Shown here in pieces: positions 51,015 through 60,672 of a DNA stretch of 64,000 nucleotides (position 1 is the stretch's first letter; every line of letters begins with the position of its first letter). Source of the stretch: CAG-488 sp051881315 (GTDB lineage Bacteria; Bacillota; Clostridia; Oscillospirales; Acutalibacteraceae); the NCBI GenBank assembly GCA_051881315.1, contig JBJEPQ010000063.1, positions 8,033-72,032 of the forward strand, in the 5' to 3' direction. The notes under the pieces are model-generated. The model ran no database searches. It was not told the origin of the DNA and saw nothing but the letters and a program-made list of their open reading frames with translations. A program made the translations under genes and the position numbers.

Positions 51015-54000
51015 ATGACAAAAGCTCTCATTAAAGATACTCTTCGTTCCATTACCGCAAACAAGCTCAGATTTCTTTCAATCGCCGTTATCGTTGCGCT
51101 GGGAATGAGCTTCTTTGTCGGAATAAAATCGGCGTCGCCTGCGATGCAATACGAGGCGAACGAATATTTTGTCAAGAACAATCTTATGGATGTTCATGTC
51201 ACTTCGCCGATTCCGTTCTCGGACGAAGATATCGAAAGGATAGCAAAGTTAGAAACGGTTTCACAGGTTGTCGGATCGTGCTATGTTGACGGATATGCCG
51301 CTCTGGGCAAAGAAACGTTTGTCAACAAAAACGGTACGGAGCTTACCTGCCGCATAAGCCTGATTGACGCCGATAAGGCGCAGAAATTTTTGGACGGTGA
51401 GGATGATCCCACATATATAAACCGTCTTGATCTCAAAGAGGGCAGACTTCCGGAAAAAAGCGGAGAATGTGTTGTTGACGAAAAATCCGCCGAGCTTTAT
51501 CCCGAAATTGAGATCGGAAAAACCCTTAACATTTCCGAAACAGATGGAAGCTCGGAAATCAGCCTTAAAAACAATAAATTCTCAATCGTGGGAATTGTAG
51601 CTTCTCCCGAATACATCTCTGCCGACAAAGGTCAGACGAAGCTCGGATCGGGAAGTCTTGATTCATGTATCTATGTTCTGAAGTCGGATTTTGCGACAGA
51701 TAAAATCAACGAGCTTTTCGTTAAGATGAATTATTCCGAGTATCTGGACAGCTTTTCAGAAATCTATATCGACAGAACAATAACGCTTGCAGAGGAGATA
51801 AATAAGGTTTCCGAAACGGCGATAGATTCAAAGCTTTCAGATCTCAAAACCGAATACAACAATAAAATCGAGGATAAAAAATCCGAGATTATTGAATATA
51901 CTCTGCTCAGCGACACTCAGCTCAAGGAAAAGGAAGCTTCCATCAAGGAGTTTAAGCAGTATGTTGACAACGAGGATAAAATTCTTCAGGACTTGAAAAA
52001 AGAGAATGAGGATAAGATAAAAAGTGCGTCTTCAACACTCAGCAGTCTTGAAAAGCAGCTTGCAACTCTTAATTCAAGCTATGAAAATCATGTGAAGCTC
52101 AGGGACAGCCAAAGCTCGGAGATAAAGGGCTACAGCGAGCTGAAAAAGCTTTATGACGACCTGAACGCCAAACACACGACGGATAAAGCAAATCTTGATA
52201 ATCTGGAGGGCATTTATCAAAAGAAAAAGAGCGAGCTTGATTCGAAGAACAAAGAAATCAGCGAGCGTGAACAGAAGATATCCGATTATCAATCCAAAAT
52301 TGAAAAACTCACCTCGGAGATCAGCGAGCTTGAAAGAACAATAAGCGGTCTGAACACGAAAATCTCGGATCAGAACGAAAAGATAAAATCGCAAAATGCT
52401 TTAATAAGCAGTATTAACAGCGAGATCCAGAAACAAAACGCAATAATCAACGGTGATTATACAAATGCGGAAAAGCTTGCCGCCATAAGCGAAAAAACCA
52501 AGCTGAACAATGATCTGAGTGCGGCTCAGAATGAACTGACTTCAAGAAACAACGAGCTGAAAAATCTTCAGTCACAGCTTTCTTCGGCTCAGTCAAGCAA
52601 GACGAAAAAAGAAAGTGAAAAGGCTCAGACTTCCTCGTCACTTTCGAGCGAAAGAACTGCGCTTGCAACGGCGAAGTCTCAGAAGGAGCTGTTGCAGACC
52701 GAATACACAAACGCGGAAAACAACTATAATTCCGCAAAAAAATCCTATGACGCAGATTCGGCAACTCTTTCTAAATATATGACCTCGATGAACGAGCTTA
52801 CAAAAGGTCAGTCAAGCCTTACAAAGCTTATCGCTCAGACTGAAGCGGAGCAGAAGGAGCTTGAACGCCTGAAAATAAGAGTGACCGAGGCTCAGATAAG
52901 CTATACGCTTGCAAGTCGAAACAGCTCTTTGGAGATCGAAAAAGCGGAATACGACCTCAAGGTTGCCAAAAGCCGCTACGGAACGGTTGATGACGAATAT
53001 ACAGAGCTGAAGAATGAAATCGAAAATAAAAAACAGACGTTGAATAACGAGCTGAAAAGCTACGAAACCACCCTCGGAAATCTTACAAATCTCAGATGGA
53101 CGGCAACACCGAGAAACAGCTTCGCCGGAATAGACAGCTTCTCGGTGAGCCTGGAGAATATTAAATCCGTGGCAACGTTTTTCCCGATGGTGTTCTTTAT
53201 TACGGCCATGCTTGCTTGCTTTGTGATTATGGTTAAGAACGTTGAGGAAGAGAGAAAAGAAATCGGCGTATTCAAGGCTTTCGGATATTCAAACTCGGCA
53301 ATTATCGGTAAATTTTTGATCTATGCCATTATGGCATGGGCAATAGGAGTATTCGTCGGTGCCGTAATGGGTACCTGTGTTCTGCCTTTTGTTGTATGCT
53401 CCATATATAATGAAACCTACAGCGTGCCGAATGTCGGAACGGTTTTCCTTTCCGAATATGTTTTCTTCGGAGTCGCACTTTCATTTGCGATGACGGTTGC
53501 GGCATCTGTCTTTGCGGTGCTGAGGGAGCTTAAAAACGATTCTGCTTCTCTTATGCGTCCGCAGAACATCAATTATAACCGCAGAAATCTTCTTGAAAAA
53601 ATACCTGCCCTCTGGGGCAAGATGAGCTACGGTATGGTTATCGTGGCAAGAACAATATCAAGAAGCCGTGAAAGAGTTCTGATCGGAACTCTCGGAATAG
53701 CCTGTTGCACGGCACTTATCCTTTCTTCTCTCGGACTTATCAATTCCACGACCGCCGTGTCGGGAGCACAGTATAACGAGGACGGTATCTTTAAGTATGA
53801 CATAATGTTTGTTCTGAAAACTCCTCAGAAGGAGGACGCTCAGATACTTAAAGATATCCGGGAGGATCAGCGAACGGAAAACGCAGCCCTTTTCTCCAAG
53901 AGAAGCGCATATGCGGCGGCGGAAAATAAAGATACTGCGGCGAAAAGATCCGTAAACGTTATTTCTCTTAAAGACAGCGAGGAATTTCCGAACTATGTAA

Positions 54001-54776
54001 ATATTGAGGTGACAGACGGCAACTTCGACCTTAGCTCGGGCAATGCGGTTATTACGGACAAGATGGCGAATGATCTTGACATATCGGTAGGCGATAATGT
54101 TTGGCTGACAACTTCCGATACCGCTCCTAAATCGGCGAGAGTCGGCGGAATTGTGAAGAATTACACAAATCACTACATCTATGTGTCAGAGGATACTTAC
54201 TCAGATGTTTTCGACGCCGAACCGCAGTATAAATACATTATCGTTTCGACCAAGTCTTATGTCGAAAAACAGGATATTGAAAATCTTGCCTCAACCTTCC
54301 TCAAAGAGGATATTGTCACGGGTGCGTCAACAGCGTCTGAAATGGCAGACTCGGTAGATGTTTCGATCGGCAGGATATTGTCTGTTGTAATGCTCTTTGT
54401 TGTTTCGGCGTGCTTGCTTGCGATGATAGTAATGTATACCAACTCAAATGTAAACCTCAGCGAAAGAACGAGGGAGATTGCGAACATCAAGGTTATCGGT
54501 CTGAGCGATCACGAGGTGCTGATATATGTTATCCGTGAAAATATTATTTCCACGGTGCTGGGTACGGTGATCGGTCTTATTGCCGGAATATTCCTGCACA
54601 CCGTGCTGATGGGATTTATTTCGGTTGACAACGTTGTTTACGGCAGTTCGATATCGTGGTGGAGCTATATTGTTACAATGGCTATAATAGCCCTGATTTC
54701 TTTGATATCTGCTTTGCCGATCAAGTTTAAGATTGACAGGATTGATATGGCTCAAACGCTCAAGGAAATAGAATAA
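51015..54776 (+). CDS. FtsX-like ABC permease with very long extracellular coiled coil
   Basis: A 1253-residue permease of the MacB/FtsX superfamily. One membrane helix (about 20-38) is followed by an outside domain to about residue 250. Then comes a Glu/Lys/Ser/Gln-rich coiled coil from about 255 to 690, a cluster of three membrane helices (about 720-850), a second outside domain, and three more helices at the C-terminus (about 1120-1245). The FtsX core segment EERKEIGVFKAFGYSNSAIIGKFL occurs after the coiled coil and a second core EIANIKVIGLSDHEV near the end. Such proteins do not transport small solutes; they transmit ATP hydrolysis to events in the wall. The coiled coil, over 400 residues, is unusually long. 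Confidence 0.88.
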   Translation: MTKALIKDTLRSITANKLRFLSIAVIVALGMSFFVGIKSASPAMQYEANEYFVKNNLMDVHVTSPIPFSDEDIERIAKLETVSQVVGSCYVDGYAALGKETFVNKNGTELTCRISLIDADKAQKFLDGEDDPTYINRLDLKEGRLPEKSGECVVDEKSAELYPEIEIGKTLNISETDGSSEISLKNNKFSIVGIVASPEYISADKGQTKLGSGSLDSCIYVLKSDFATDKINELFVKMNYSEYLDSFSEIYIDRTITLAEEINKVSETAIDSKLSDLKTEYNNKIEDKKSEIIEYTLLSDTQLKEKEASIKEFKQYVDNEDKILQDLKKENEDKIKSASSTLSSLEKQLATLNSSYENHVKLRDSQSSEIKGYSELKKLYDDLNAKHTTDKANLDNLEGIYQKKKSELDSKNKEISEREQKISDYQSKIEKLTSEISELERTISGLNTKISDQNEKIKSQNALISSINSEIQKQNAIINGDYTNAEKLAAISEKTKLNNDLSAAQNELTSRNNELKNLQSQLSSAQSSKTKKESEKAQTSSSLSSERTALATAKSQKELLQTEYTNAENNYNSAKKSYDADSATLSKYMTSMNELTKGQSSLTKLIAQTEAEQKELERLKIRVTEAQISYTLASRNSSLEIEKAEYDLKVAKSRYGTVDDEYTELKNEIENKKQTLNNELKSYETTLGNLTNLRWTATPRNSFAGIDSFSVSLENIKSVATFFPMVFFITAMLACFVIMVKNVEEERKEIGVFKAFGYSNSAIIGKFLIYAIMAWAIGVFVGAVMGTCVLPFVVCSIYNETYSVPNVGTVFLSEYVFFGVALSFAMTVAASVFAVLRELKNDSASLMRPQNINYNRRNLLEKIPALWGKMSYGMVIVARTISRSRERVLIGTLGIACCTALILSSLGLINSTTAVSGAQYNEDGIFKYDIMFVLKTPQKEDAQILKDIREDQRTENAALFSKRSAYAAAENKDTAAKRSVNVISLKDSEEFPNYVNIEVTDGNFDLSSGNAVITDKMANDLDISVGDNVWLTTSDTAPKSARVGGIVKNYTNHYIYVSEDTYSDVFDAEPQYKYIIVSTKSYVEKQDIENLASTFLKEDIVTGASTASEMADSVDVSIGRILSVVMLFVVSACLLAMIVMYTNSNVNLSERTREIANIKVIGLSDHEVLIYVIRENIISTVLGTVIGLIAGIFLHTVLMGFISVDNVVYGSSISWWSYIVTMAIIALISLISALPIKFKIDRIDMAQTLKEIE

Positions 54777-54786
54777 TAAAATCGGA

Positions 54787-54830
54787 GTTGTCGCACTAAG
54801 ATTTTATCTTAATGCGGCAACCTCGTTTTA
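54787..54830 (+). terminator. Terminator after the ABC permease gene
   Basis: Arms 54787-54802 (GTTGTCGCACTAAGAT) and 54806-54821 (ATCTTAATGCGGCAAC) pair with few mismatches, then CCTCGTTTT. Confidence 0.65.
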
Positions 54831-54846
54831 CGGAAGTGATGTCATT

Positions 54847-55209
54847 TTGAAAGAAAAGCTGAAAAAATTGAAAACATATGTGCCGGCGGCTTTTCTTGCA
54901 ATGAAAAAGCCTGAAACCCCATGGTATGCGAAGCTTTTTGCGGCGATAACGGTGGCATATGCCCTGTCTCCGATTGATTTAATTCCGGATTTTATTCCGG
55001 TGCTCGGATATCTCGACGATCTTGTTGTTCTTCCTCTGCTTGTTTCCCTGACGGTCAAATGCGTTCCGAAAGAGGTGTGGAAAATCTGCTGTGAGGAGTC
55101 GGAGAATATGTGGAAAGACGGAAAACCGAAAAAGTGGTATTATGCGATTCCGATAGTTGTTTTCTGGCTTGTAATTATTTTATTGATAGTAAAAGCAATT
55201 TGGTTTTAG
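54847..55209 (+). CDS. YkvA-like (DUF1232) membrane protein
   Basis: A 120-residue protein with the DUF1232 core YALSPIDLIPDFIPVLGYLDDLVVLPLLVSL (about residues 38-70) and a C-terminal membrane helix (about 98-118). The family has no settled function. The only start is TTG 54847, preceded by GGAAG at about ten bases. It stands alone after a terminator. Confidence 0.8.
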   Translation: MKEKLKKLKTYVPAAFLAMKKPETPWYAKLFAAITVAYALSPIDLIPDFIPVLGYLDDLVVLPLLVSLTVKCVPKEVWKICCEESENMWKDGKPKKWYYAIPIVVFWLVIILLIVKAIWF

Positions 55210-55220
55210 CCAAAAACGAA

Positions 55221-55254
55221 AAAGCACAGAGGTTATCTGCCCCTGTGCTTTTAA
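55221..55254. terminator. Terminator between convergent genes
   Basis: AAAGCACAGAGG (55221-55232) pairs with CCCCTGTGCTTT (55240-55251), A-rich to the left and T-rich to the right. Confidence 0.7.
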
Positions 55255-55267
55255 CTATATAAACTAT

Positions 55268-56041
55268 TTATAATGCTTTCAAATATTCAAGCGCCTGCTT
55301 TATTTCTTCCTCTTTTCCGAAATTGTCACGGTAAAGCTCAATTACGGCGGTTTTGTTATATCCGTGAGCTTTTAATGCGTCAAAAAGCTTTTGAAAGTCA
55401 TATTCACCCTTGCCCGGCGCAAGACAGTCTTTATCCGATGTTCCGTCACTCAGATGAACCTGAGCAATTTTATCTCCGAGAAGCTCAATGAATTTAAATT
55501 CATTCTGTCCCGATCTGCGGCATTGCTTGATATCAAGCACGGCACGAAATTCATCACCGATCAGATCGGCGACACGCTTCATATATCCGGGATCGGAGCA
55601 AAGGCAGTTGTTGACATTCTCCTGGGCAATAAAAACGCCCTCTTTTCTTGCGGCAGTGTGCAATTTGAAATAGCTTTCGGCATATATTTCAGGTGTGTAG
55701 CCTTTTCTGAACTTACCCCCGTGCAGAACAACAAGCTCTGCGCCGAGACGGTTGGCGGCGTCGAAGAAATGCTTATAAAATTCAACGCTGTCGTTAGTCC
55801 GTCTTTCATAGCCGCTGAAGAACATAATCGGCTCAAACGCCGAGGTGAAAGGGTGGATAGAGCGCACCTCTATATTATAGTATTCCTTGATTCTGCAAAG
55901 CTCATTGAAAACATCTCCGCTCAGCTCTGAGAGGGAGTTAAAAAAGATCTCCGCAGTTTTTGCGCCCGATCTGCCGACCGATTTCAACGACTCCTCAATC
56001 AGCGACGGATAGAAGCACGAGGAGGAAACACCGAAATTCAT
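55268..56041 (-). CDS. Sugar phosphate isomerase/epimerase family protein (xylose isomerase-like TIM barrel)
   Basis: A 257-residue TIM-barrel protein of the AP-endonuclease-2 superfamily. Metal-ligand-type segments are LVVLHGGKF (near 100), IAQENVNN (near 138), FRAVLDIKQCRRSG (near 170) and AQVHLSDG (near 194), with the late AVIELYRDN (near 235). It may act on inositol-, keto-sugar- or similar phosphates, but the substrate cannot be read from sequence. Promoter not obvious; AGGTG precedes the start. Confidence 0.8.
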   Translation of the reverse strand: MNFGVSSSCFYPSLIEESLKSVGRSGAKTAEIFFNSLSELSGDVFNELCRIKEYYNIEVRSIHPFTSAFEPIMFFSGYERRTNDSVEFYKHFFDAANRLGAELVVLHGGKFRKGYTPEIYAESYFKLHTAARKEGVFIAQENVNNCLCSDPGYMKRVADLIGDEFRAVLDIKQCRRSGQNEFKFIELLGDKIAQVHLSDGTSDKDCLAPGKGEYDFQKLFDALKAHGYNKTAVIELYRDNFGKEEEIKQALEYLKAL

Positions 56042-56154
56042 TTGAACACCTGCCTTTACTTATATCATTTTAGCACTATATTTACTTCGGGTAAAGACTT
56101 TTGAGACAGTATTTACGGAAAATATTATCAAATTGTTAATTTTTTCAAAAAGGC

Positions 56155-56213
56155 TTGATTTTTAAAATAAAGCGGCTATAATATAATTAGCACTCAGGGA
56201 ACGAGAGTGCTAA
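56155..56213 (+). promoter_or_regulatory. groESL promoter with CIRCE operator
   Basis: TTGATT at 56155-56160 and TATAAT at 56177-56182, spacer 16, then a perfect CIRCE element TTAGCACTC-N9-GAGTGCTAA at 56187-56213. HrcA repression relieved by heat or misfolded protein is the known mode for this operator. hrcA itself is not in the window. Confidence 0.96.
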
Positions 56214-56250
56214 AACTAATCAATATTTATTTTTTATAGGAGGTCTTTTT

Positions 56251-56535
56251 ATGAACATCAAACCGCTTGCAGACCGTGTCGTTGTTAAAATGACAGAGGC
56301 TGAGGAAAAAACACAGAGTGGTATCATACTTGCTTCTTCCGCAAAGGAAAAGCCGCAGATCGCCGAGGTACTTGCTGTCGGTCCCGGAGGACTTGTTGAC
56401 GGTAAGCAGGTCGATATGTATGTAAAGGTCGGCGACAAGGTAATCACAGGCAAATATGCAGGCACTGAGGTCAAGGTTGACAAAGAAGAGTACATCATCG
56501 TTCGTCAGAGCGATATTCTTGCAATAGTAGAGTAA
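56251..56535 (+). CDS. groES: Co-chaperonin GroES
   Basis: The lid of the GroEL chamber. At 94 residues it is standard, with IKPLADRVVVKMTEAEEKTQSGIIL at the start (mobile loop near 17-32) and EYIIVRQSDILAIVE at the end. ATG 56251 follows TAGGAGG. First gene of the CIRCE-controlled operon, 15 bases before groEL. Confidence 0.97.
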   Translation: MNIKPLADRVVVKMTEAEEKTQSGIILASSAKEKPQIAEVLAVGPGGLVDGKQVDMYVKVGDKVITGKYAGTEVKVDKEEYIIVRQSDILAIVE

Positions 56536-56550
56536 TAGGAGGAATTTATC

Positions 56551-58191
56551 ATGGCTAAACAGATCATTTACGGAGAGGAAGCTCGCAAGGCTCTCCAGGC
56601 AGGTATCGACAAGCTTGCAGATACAGTTAAAATCACACTCGGTCCCAAGGGCAGAAACGTTGTTCTTGACAAGAAATACGGTTCTCCGCTGATTACAAAC
56701 GACGGCGTAACGATCGCTAAGGACGTTGAGCTTGAGGATCCTTTCGAGAATATGGGTGCTCAGCTCGTTAAGGAAGTTGCAACAAAGACAAACGACGTTG
56801 CAGGCGACGGCACAACGACAGCTACACTTCTTGCTCAGGCTTTTGTCCGTGAGGGTATGAAGAACGTTGTCGCAGGCGCAAACCCGATGGTTGTCAAGAA
56901 GGGCATCAAGATGGGCGTTGACGCCGCTGTTGAGGCAGTAAAGGAGAACTCAAAGCCCGTTTCATCGTCAAACGACATCGCTCGTGTTGCAACGGTTTCA
57001 GCCGCTGACGAGGAGATCGGAAACATCATCGCAGAGGCTATGGAAAAGGTTACCGCAGACGGCGTTATCACCGTTGAGGAGTCAAAGACGGCAATCACCG
57101 ATTCCGATATCGTTGAGGGTATGCAGTTTGACCGCGGTTACATCTCACCCTACATGGTAACAGATACCGACAAGATGGAAGCAGTTATCGACGACGCGCT
57201 CATTCTTATCACAGATAAGAAGATTTCAAATATTCAGGAAATTCTTCCGCTTCTTGAGCAGGTTCTCAAGGGAGGCAAGAAGCTTGTTATCATCGCCGAG
57301 GATGTTGAGGGCGAGGCTCTTTCAACCATCCTTGTCAACAAGCTCAGAGGTACATTTACCTGCGTTGCAGTCAAGGCTCCCGGCTTCGGCGACAGACGTA
57401 AGGAAATGCTTCAGGATATCGCTATCCTCACAGGCGGCGAGGTTATCACTTCAGATCTCGGTCTTGAGCTTGCCGATGCAACAATCGCTCAGCTCGGTCA
57501 GGCTCGTCAGGTCAAGGTAACGAAGGAAAATACTATCATTGTTGACGGCGCAGGCGACAAGGATGCTATCAAGGGCAGAGTTGCTCAGATCAAGTCACAG
57601 CTTGAGAACACAACATCTGATTTCGACCGTGAGAAGCTCCAGGAAAGACTTGCAAAGCTTTCCGGCGGTGTTGCTGTTATCCGTGTCGGTGCGGCTACCG
57701 AGACTGAAATGAAAGAGAAAAAGCTCCGCATCGAGGACGCTCTTTCGGCAACAAAGGCAGCCGTTGAAGAGGGTACTGTCGCAGGCGGCGGCGTAGCTCT
57801 GCTTAACGCTATTCCTGCTGTCAAGGCTCTCCTTGACTCAACAGAGGATACAGACGAAAAGACAGGCATCAAGATCGTTCTCAAGGCTCTTGAGGCTCCG
57901 GCACGTCAGATCGCCGCAAACGCAGGTCTTGAAGGCTCGGTTATCGTAAACGACATCGTTTCAAGCGGTAAGGTTGGCTACGGCTTTAACTTCGCAACAG
58001 GCGAATTTGTTGATATGTTCGAGGCAGGTATCCTTGATCCGACAAAGGTTACACGTTCCGCAATTCAGAACGCATCGAGCGTTGCGGCAATGGTACTCAC
58101 AACAGAGTCTCTCGTTGCCGATAAACCCGATCCGGCAGCAGACGCAGCGGCAGCCGCAGCAATGGCAGGCCAGGGCGGCGGAATGTATTGA
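56551..58191 (+). CDS. groEL: Chaperonin GroEL
   Basis: 60-kDa chaperonin, 546 residues, standard throughout: TLGPKGRNVVLDKKYGSP near 30-47, the ATP-binding VAGDGTTTATLLAQA near 86-100, the apical substrate-binding region, and a Gly/Met tail GGGMY. It is controlled with groES by the CIRCE element and ends in a strong terminator. Confidence 0.98.
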   Translation: MAKQIIYGEEARKALQAGIDKLADTVKITLGPKGRNVVLDKKYGSPLITNDGVTIAKDVELEDPFENMGAQLVKEVATKTNDVAGDGTTTATLLAQAFVREGMKNVVAGANPMVVKKGIKMGVDAAVEAVKENSKPVSSSNDIARVATVSAADEEIGNIIAEAMEKVTADGVITVEESKTAITDSDIVEGMQFDRGYISPYMVTDTDKMEAVIDDALILITDKKISNIQEILPLLEQVLKGGKKLVIIAEDVEGEALSTILVNKLRGTFTCVAVKAPGFGDRRKEMLQDIAILTGGEVITSDLGLELADATIAQLGQARQVKVTKENTIIVDGAGDKDAIKGRVAQIKSQLENTTSDFDREKLQERLAKLSGGVAVIRVGAATETEMKEKKLRIEDALSATKAAVEEGTVAGGGVALLNAIPAVKALLDSTEDTDEKTGIKIVLKALEAPARQIAANAGLEGSVIVNDIVSSGKVGYGFNFATGEFVDMFEAGILDPTKVTRSAIQNASSVAAMVLTTESLVADKPDPAADAAAAAAMAGQGGGMY

Positions 58192-58230
58192 TAAAAGACA
58201 TCAAGTCAATATAATTTTATAGTTAAATTA

Positions 58231-58272
58231 AAGCAGATGGAACTCAACGCTCCATCTGCTTTTCGCTTTTTG
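58231..58272 (+). terminator. groESL terminator
   Basis: AAGCAGATGGA (58231-58241) with TCCATCTGCTT (58251-58261), then TTTCGCTTTTTG. Confidence 0.85.
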
Positions 58273-58428
58273 TATACAGAAAAATTATTCCCACTCGCTC
58301 TCTGTAAATCAATCTTAAACGCATTTGTTTATGAGATTTAGCAAAAAGTATCTACATTATTTGTATTATCGGTAAAGCATACGCTATCCGATTTTTTGTT
58401 GCCATATCGTTGCCACAGGAAAGGCGAA
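58263..58428. other. Left edge of the accessory region, possible attachment site
   Basis: Composition becomes AT-rich here. On the minus strand GAGTGGGAATAA (58296-58285) matches the usual last codons of guaA (EWE-stop), a known integration site for genomic islands, yet no guaA is present. A repeated TTGCCA (in TTGTTGCCATATCGTTGCCAC, near 58399-58418) follows. No full gene is seen; it could be an attachment junction, but only one side is visible. Confidence 0.35.
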
Positions 58429-60672
58429 TCAAAGTCTCGTAACCTTGCTAAAGAGTTCTTTTAATGCCCAGTCAGAAATATCTATCAGAGGCTCAAACAT
58501 AAAAGAATTTAAGTGTATGCTTTCAGGTGTGATAAGATTTACTTCCTCAATTATAGCTTTTTGCTCTGACGTTAAGAATGGCTCTGCTTGTTTGTACCAT
58601 TCCCTTGTCTGATTACTACTTGCATCTACGCAGGTCTGTCCATTTGATGTAATTATACTCTGCATAAATTTTTCGGCTAAAAGTCGAATTGCAATAGCAG
58701 TAACTAACTTATTATCCAAAAGCACCTCGTTAGTATTATCAGCTACACAGGAGTTTGCAATCCTAATAATTGCCGAATAATAATTCTCATCAACGCCAGA
58801 AAAGGCAACTCCATCAAGGAAAGGATTGATGATGTTCCACAATTCGTCAATACTTACAGATTGTGTATCAATCGGTGTTGTTTTCAGATGAAGAAAACAA
58901 GTTAACTTTGCATATTCATCATCTTTTCCACTATATTCACACAGATTTCTATAGAACGGAATGCTTGATATTAAGAGCTTTTTCTTGTCATCATCAGCAA
59001 TGTTGCCATCTTTAATGCCAGCAATTACAACATTCTTAAAAAAATCTTTTTGATACTTAAATTCAGTGACTGAAACAACACCTTCCTCGTCTCGCTGTGC
59101 TATATAGCAATGTGTACGAGCAACGCCCAGTCTTGATTTTACAGTTCTATAAAAATCAAAATTATGGGTAAGAATCAGCAAATCGATACCAGGTGTATTG
59201 CCAAGGTCGTTAAGATACTCAATAATGGCGTACTTGTTCTTATAGTCGAACGAATCTGCTATATCATCTGCAATTACTAAAAACTGCCCACCACCTGCAC
59301 TCGCTTGTTGCCTAATTCTTTCAAGATCAAACAAAATATACAGTAGATAAAGCGCTCTTTTTTCGCCGGTACTCAACGATACCATCAAGTCATCTTTTTT
59401 CAGCGTAGCACTCTGTTGGGTAGTAACCCCTCGTGTGTATTTAAATGACAGATTAGGCGCTTCATCTTTCAATAAAAAATTAGCTTTGTTTTCAATCTGC
59501 ACCTCAAAGGGGACACGGAATCGTCTATTAAACTCATTGACTACCGCTTGCCATCTTGCCGATTGTGCAGCAGCCTGTTCATACAACGCCCTAATTTGAA
59601 TTGTGTATTGTGAAATTCTATCATAATAATCAGCAAACGGGGTATCAAGTTTAGAAAAGCAATCAAGCCATGTTTGGATCTTCAAAGCGTAAATATCTCT
59701 TAGTGCAGGAATTATTTCACGATGGGCGATGATAATATCACGAAGCCTAGAAACATTTTCATTAGCAGTAAGTAGTTTTTTTAATTTTTGAAAAACCGTA
59801 CTTAATTCAGGTGTGGCATAAATACGCTCTAATTGCTCATTTACAACGGCATTCCACTCATCAAGCGAATGAATAACTGTAACACCATCTTTTAAGCGAA
59901 TAGTATGCTGTGCGTTGAAGAGATTATGTTTTGCCAATTCCTTTCCGAGCGTTTCTGCGTTTCTATCGGTAAACCCATCGCTCAAGATCGGGTTGTTTTC
60001 CAATAGAGTGTTAAGATTTTCAATATATTCCTCTATCGAATTGACAAACTCTCTCTTGCTATATACCGCCAATACTTTATCGTTAAATAACTCCGAATAA
60101 GTGCAGTCATTCAAATAATCCAATACCTGGCGATTTTCAATTAGCTCATGTATTTTTTCAAAAATATCCGTCCAATCGGAAGTGCTACCCAACCCTAAAT
60201 CAGCAATTATTTTTCCTTTAATTTGAGGCTTTGTTAACCCAGTAAGCATCCTCAGTTTATCCTCAATTTGTCGAATTTCGCCACTAAACTGAGCCATAAG
60301 AACATTATATTCATTTCTTGTAGTTTCATCTGCTAACAAGGTACTTACAGTTTCTTTTGTAAATTCAAATGAATCGGTAAAGGTATTAACAACATATATT
60401 CTATCTGTTGCCGTTGGGGCTGTAGCAGCATTAGCGGAACTAAAAACATACTGACTTGTATAATGTGTTACCGAGTAACTACTAACGACGTTTCGAAAAA
60501 TACGGTCGCTTGTCACCGTGCCTTTTGAAATGTCATCAAATACCTTTGATAGCGAACTTTTCATAACACCATTAGGAGAATATATCATTGCTTTATTGCA
60601 ACGAGAGAAATTGATATTAGGCAAATCAAATTGCTTCAATCCGTAACAGTTCTCGAAATGTCCATTTAACAT
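58429..60672 (-). CDS. SMC/ABC-like AAA ATPase of a restriction-modification operon
   Basis: A 747-residue ATPase. The P-loop is atypical: YSPNGVMKSSL near residues 32-42 keeps Asn-Gly and Lys-Ser but has Met where the last Gly normally stands. Coiled-coil-like helices follow (about 130-420), then an ABC-type signature LSTGEKRALYLLYILFDLE (near 455) and Walker B FLVIADDIADSFDYKNK (near 485), with a His/Asn switch in LILTHN. The C-terminal 200 residues are unassigned. This resembles AAA proteins linked to phage defence (PrrC/OLD-like), but no nuclease motif was recognised. It overlaps vsr by seven bases and has its own AAAGGAG site. Confidence 0.75.
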   Translation of the reverse strand: MLNGHFENCYGLKQFDLPNINFSRCNKAMIYSPNGVMKSSLSKVFDDISKGTVTSDRIFRNVVSSYSVTHYTSQYVFSSANAATAPTATDRIYVVNTFTDSFEFTKETVSTLLADETTRNEYNVLMAQFSGEIRQIEDKLRMLTGLTKPQIKGKIIADLGLGSTSDWTDIFEKIHELIENRQVLDYLNDCTYSELFNDKVLAVYSKREFVNSIEEYIENLNTLLENNPILSDGFTDRNAETLGKELAKHNLFNAQHTIRLKDGVTVIHSLDEWNAVVNEQLERIYATPELSTVFQKLKKLLTANENVSRLRDIIIAHREIIPALRDIYALKIQTWLDCFSKLDTPFADYYDRISQYTIQIRALYEQAAAQSARWQAVVNEFNRRFRVPFEVQIENKANFLLKDEAPNLSFKYTRGVTTQQSATLKKDDLMVSLSTGEKRALYLLYILFDLERIRQQASAGGGQFLVIADDIADSFDYKNKYAIIEYLNDLGNTPGIDLLILTHNFDFYRTVKSRLGVARTHCYIAQRDEEGVVSVTEFKYQKDFFKNVVIAGIKDGNIADDDKKKLLISSIPFYRNLCEYSGKDDEYAKLTCFLHLKTTPIDTQSVSIDELWNIINPFLDGVAFSGVDENYYSAIIRIANSCVADNTNEVLLDNKLVTAIAIRLLAEKFMQSIITSNGQTCVDASSNQTREWYKQAEPFLTSEQKAIIEEVNLITPESIHLNSFMFEPLIDISDWALKELFSKVTRL

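Noticed and set aside
58320..58428. C-terminal remnant of a tyrosine integrase on the minus strand
   Set aside because: A short open stretch exists beside the ATPase gene, but no catalytic Arg/His/Tyr motif can be seen in it.
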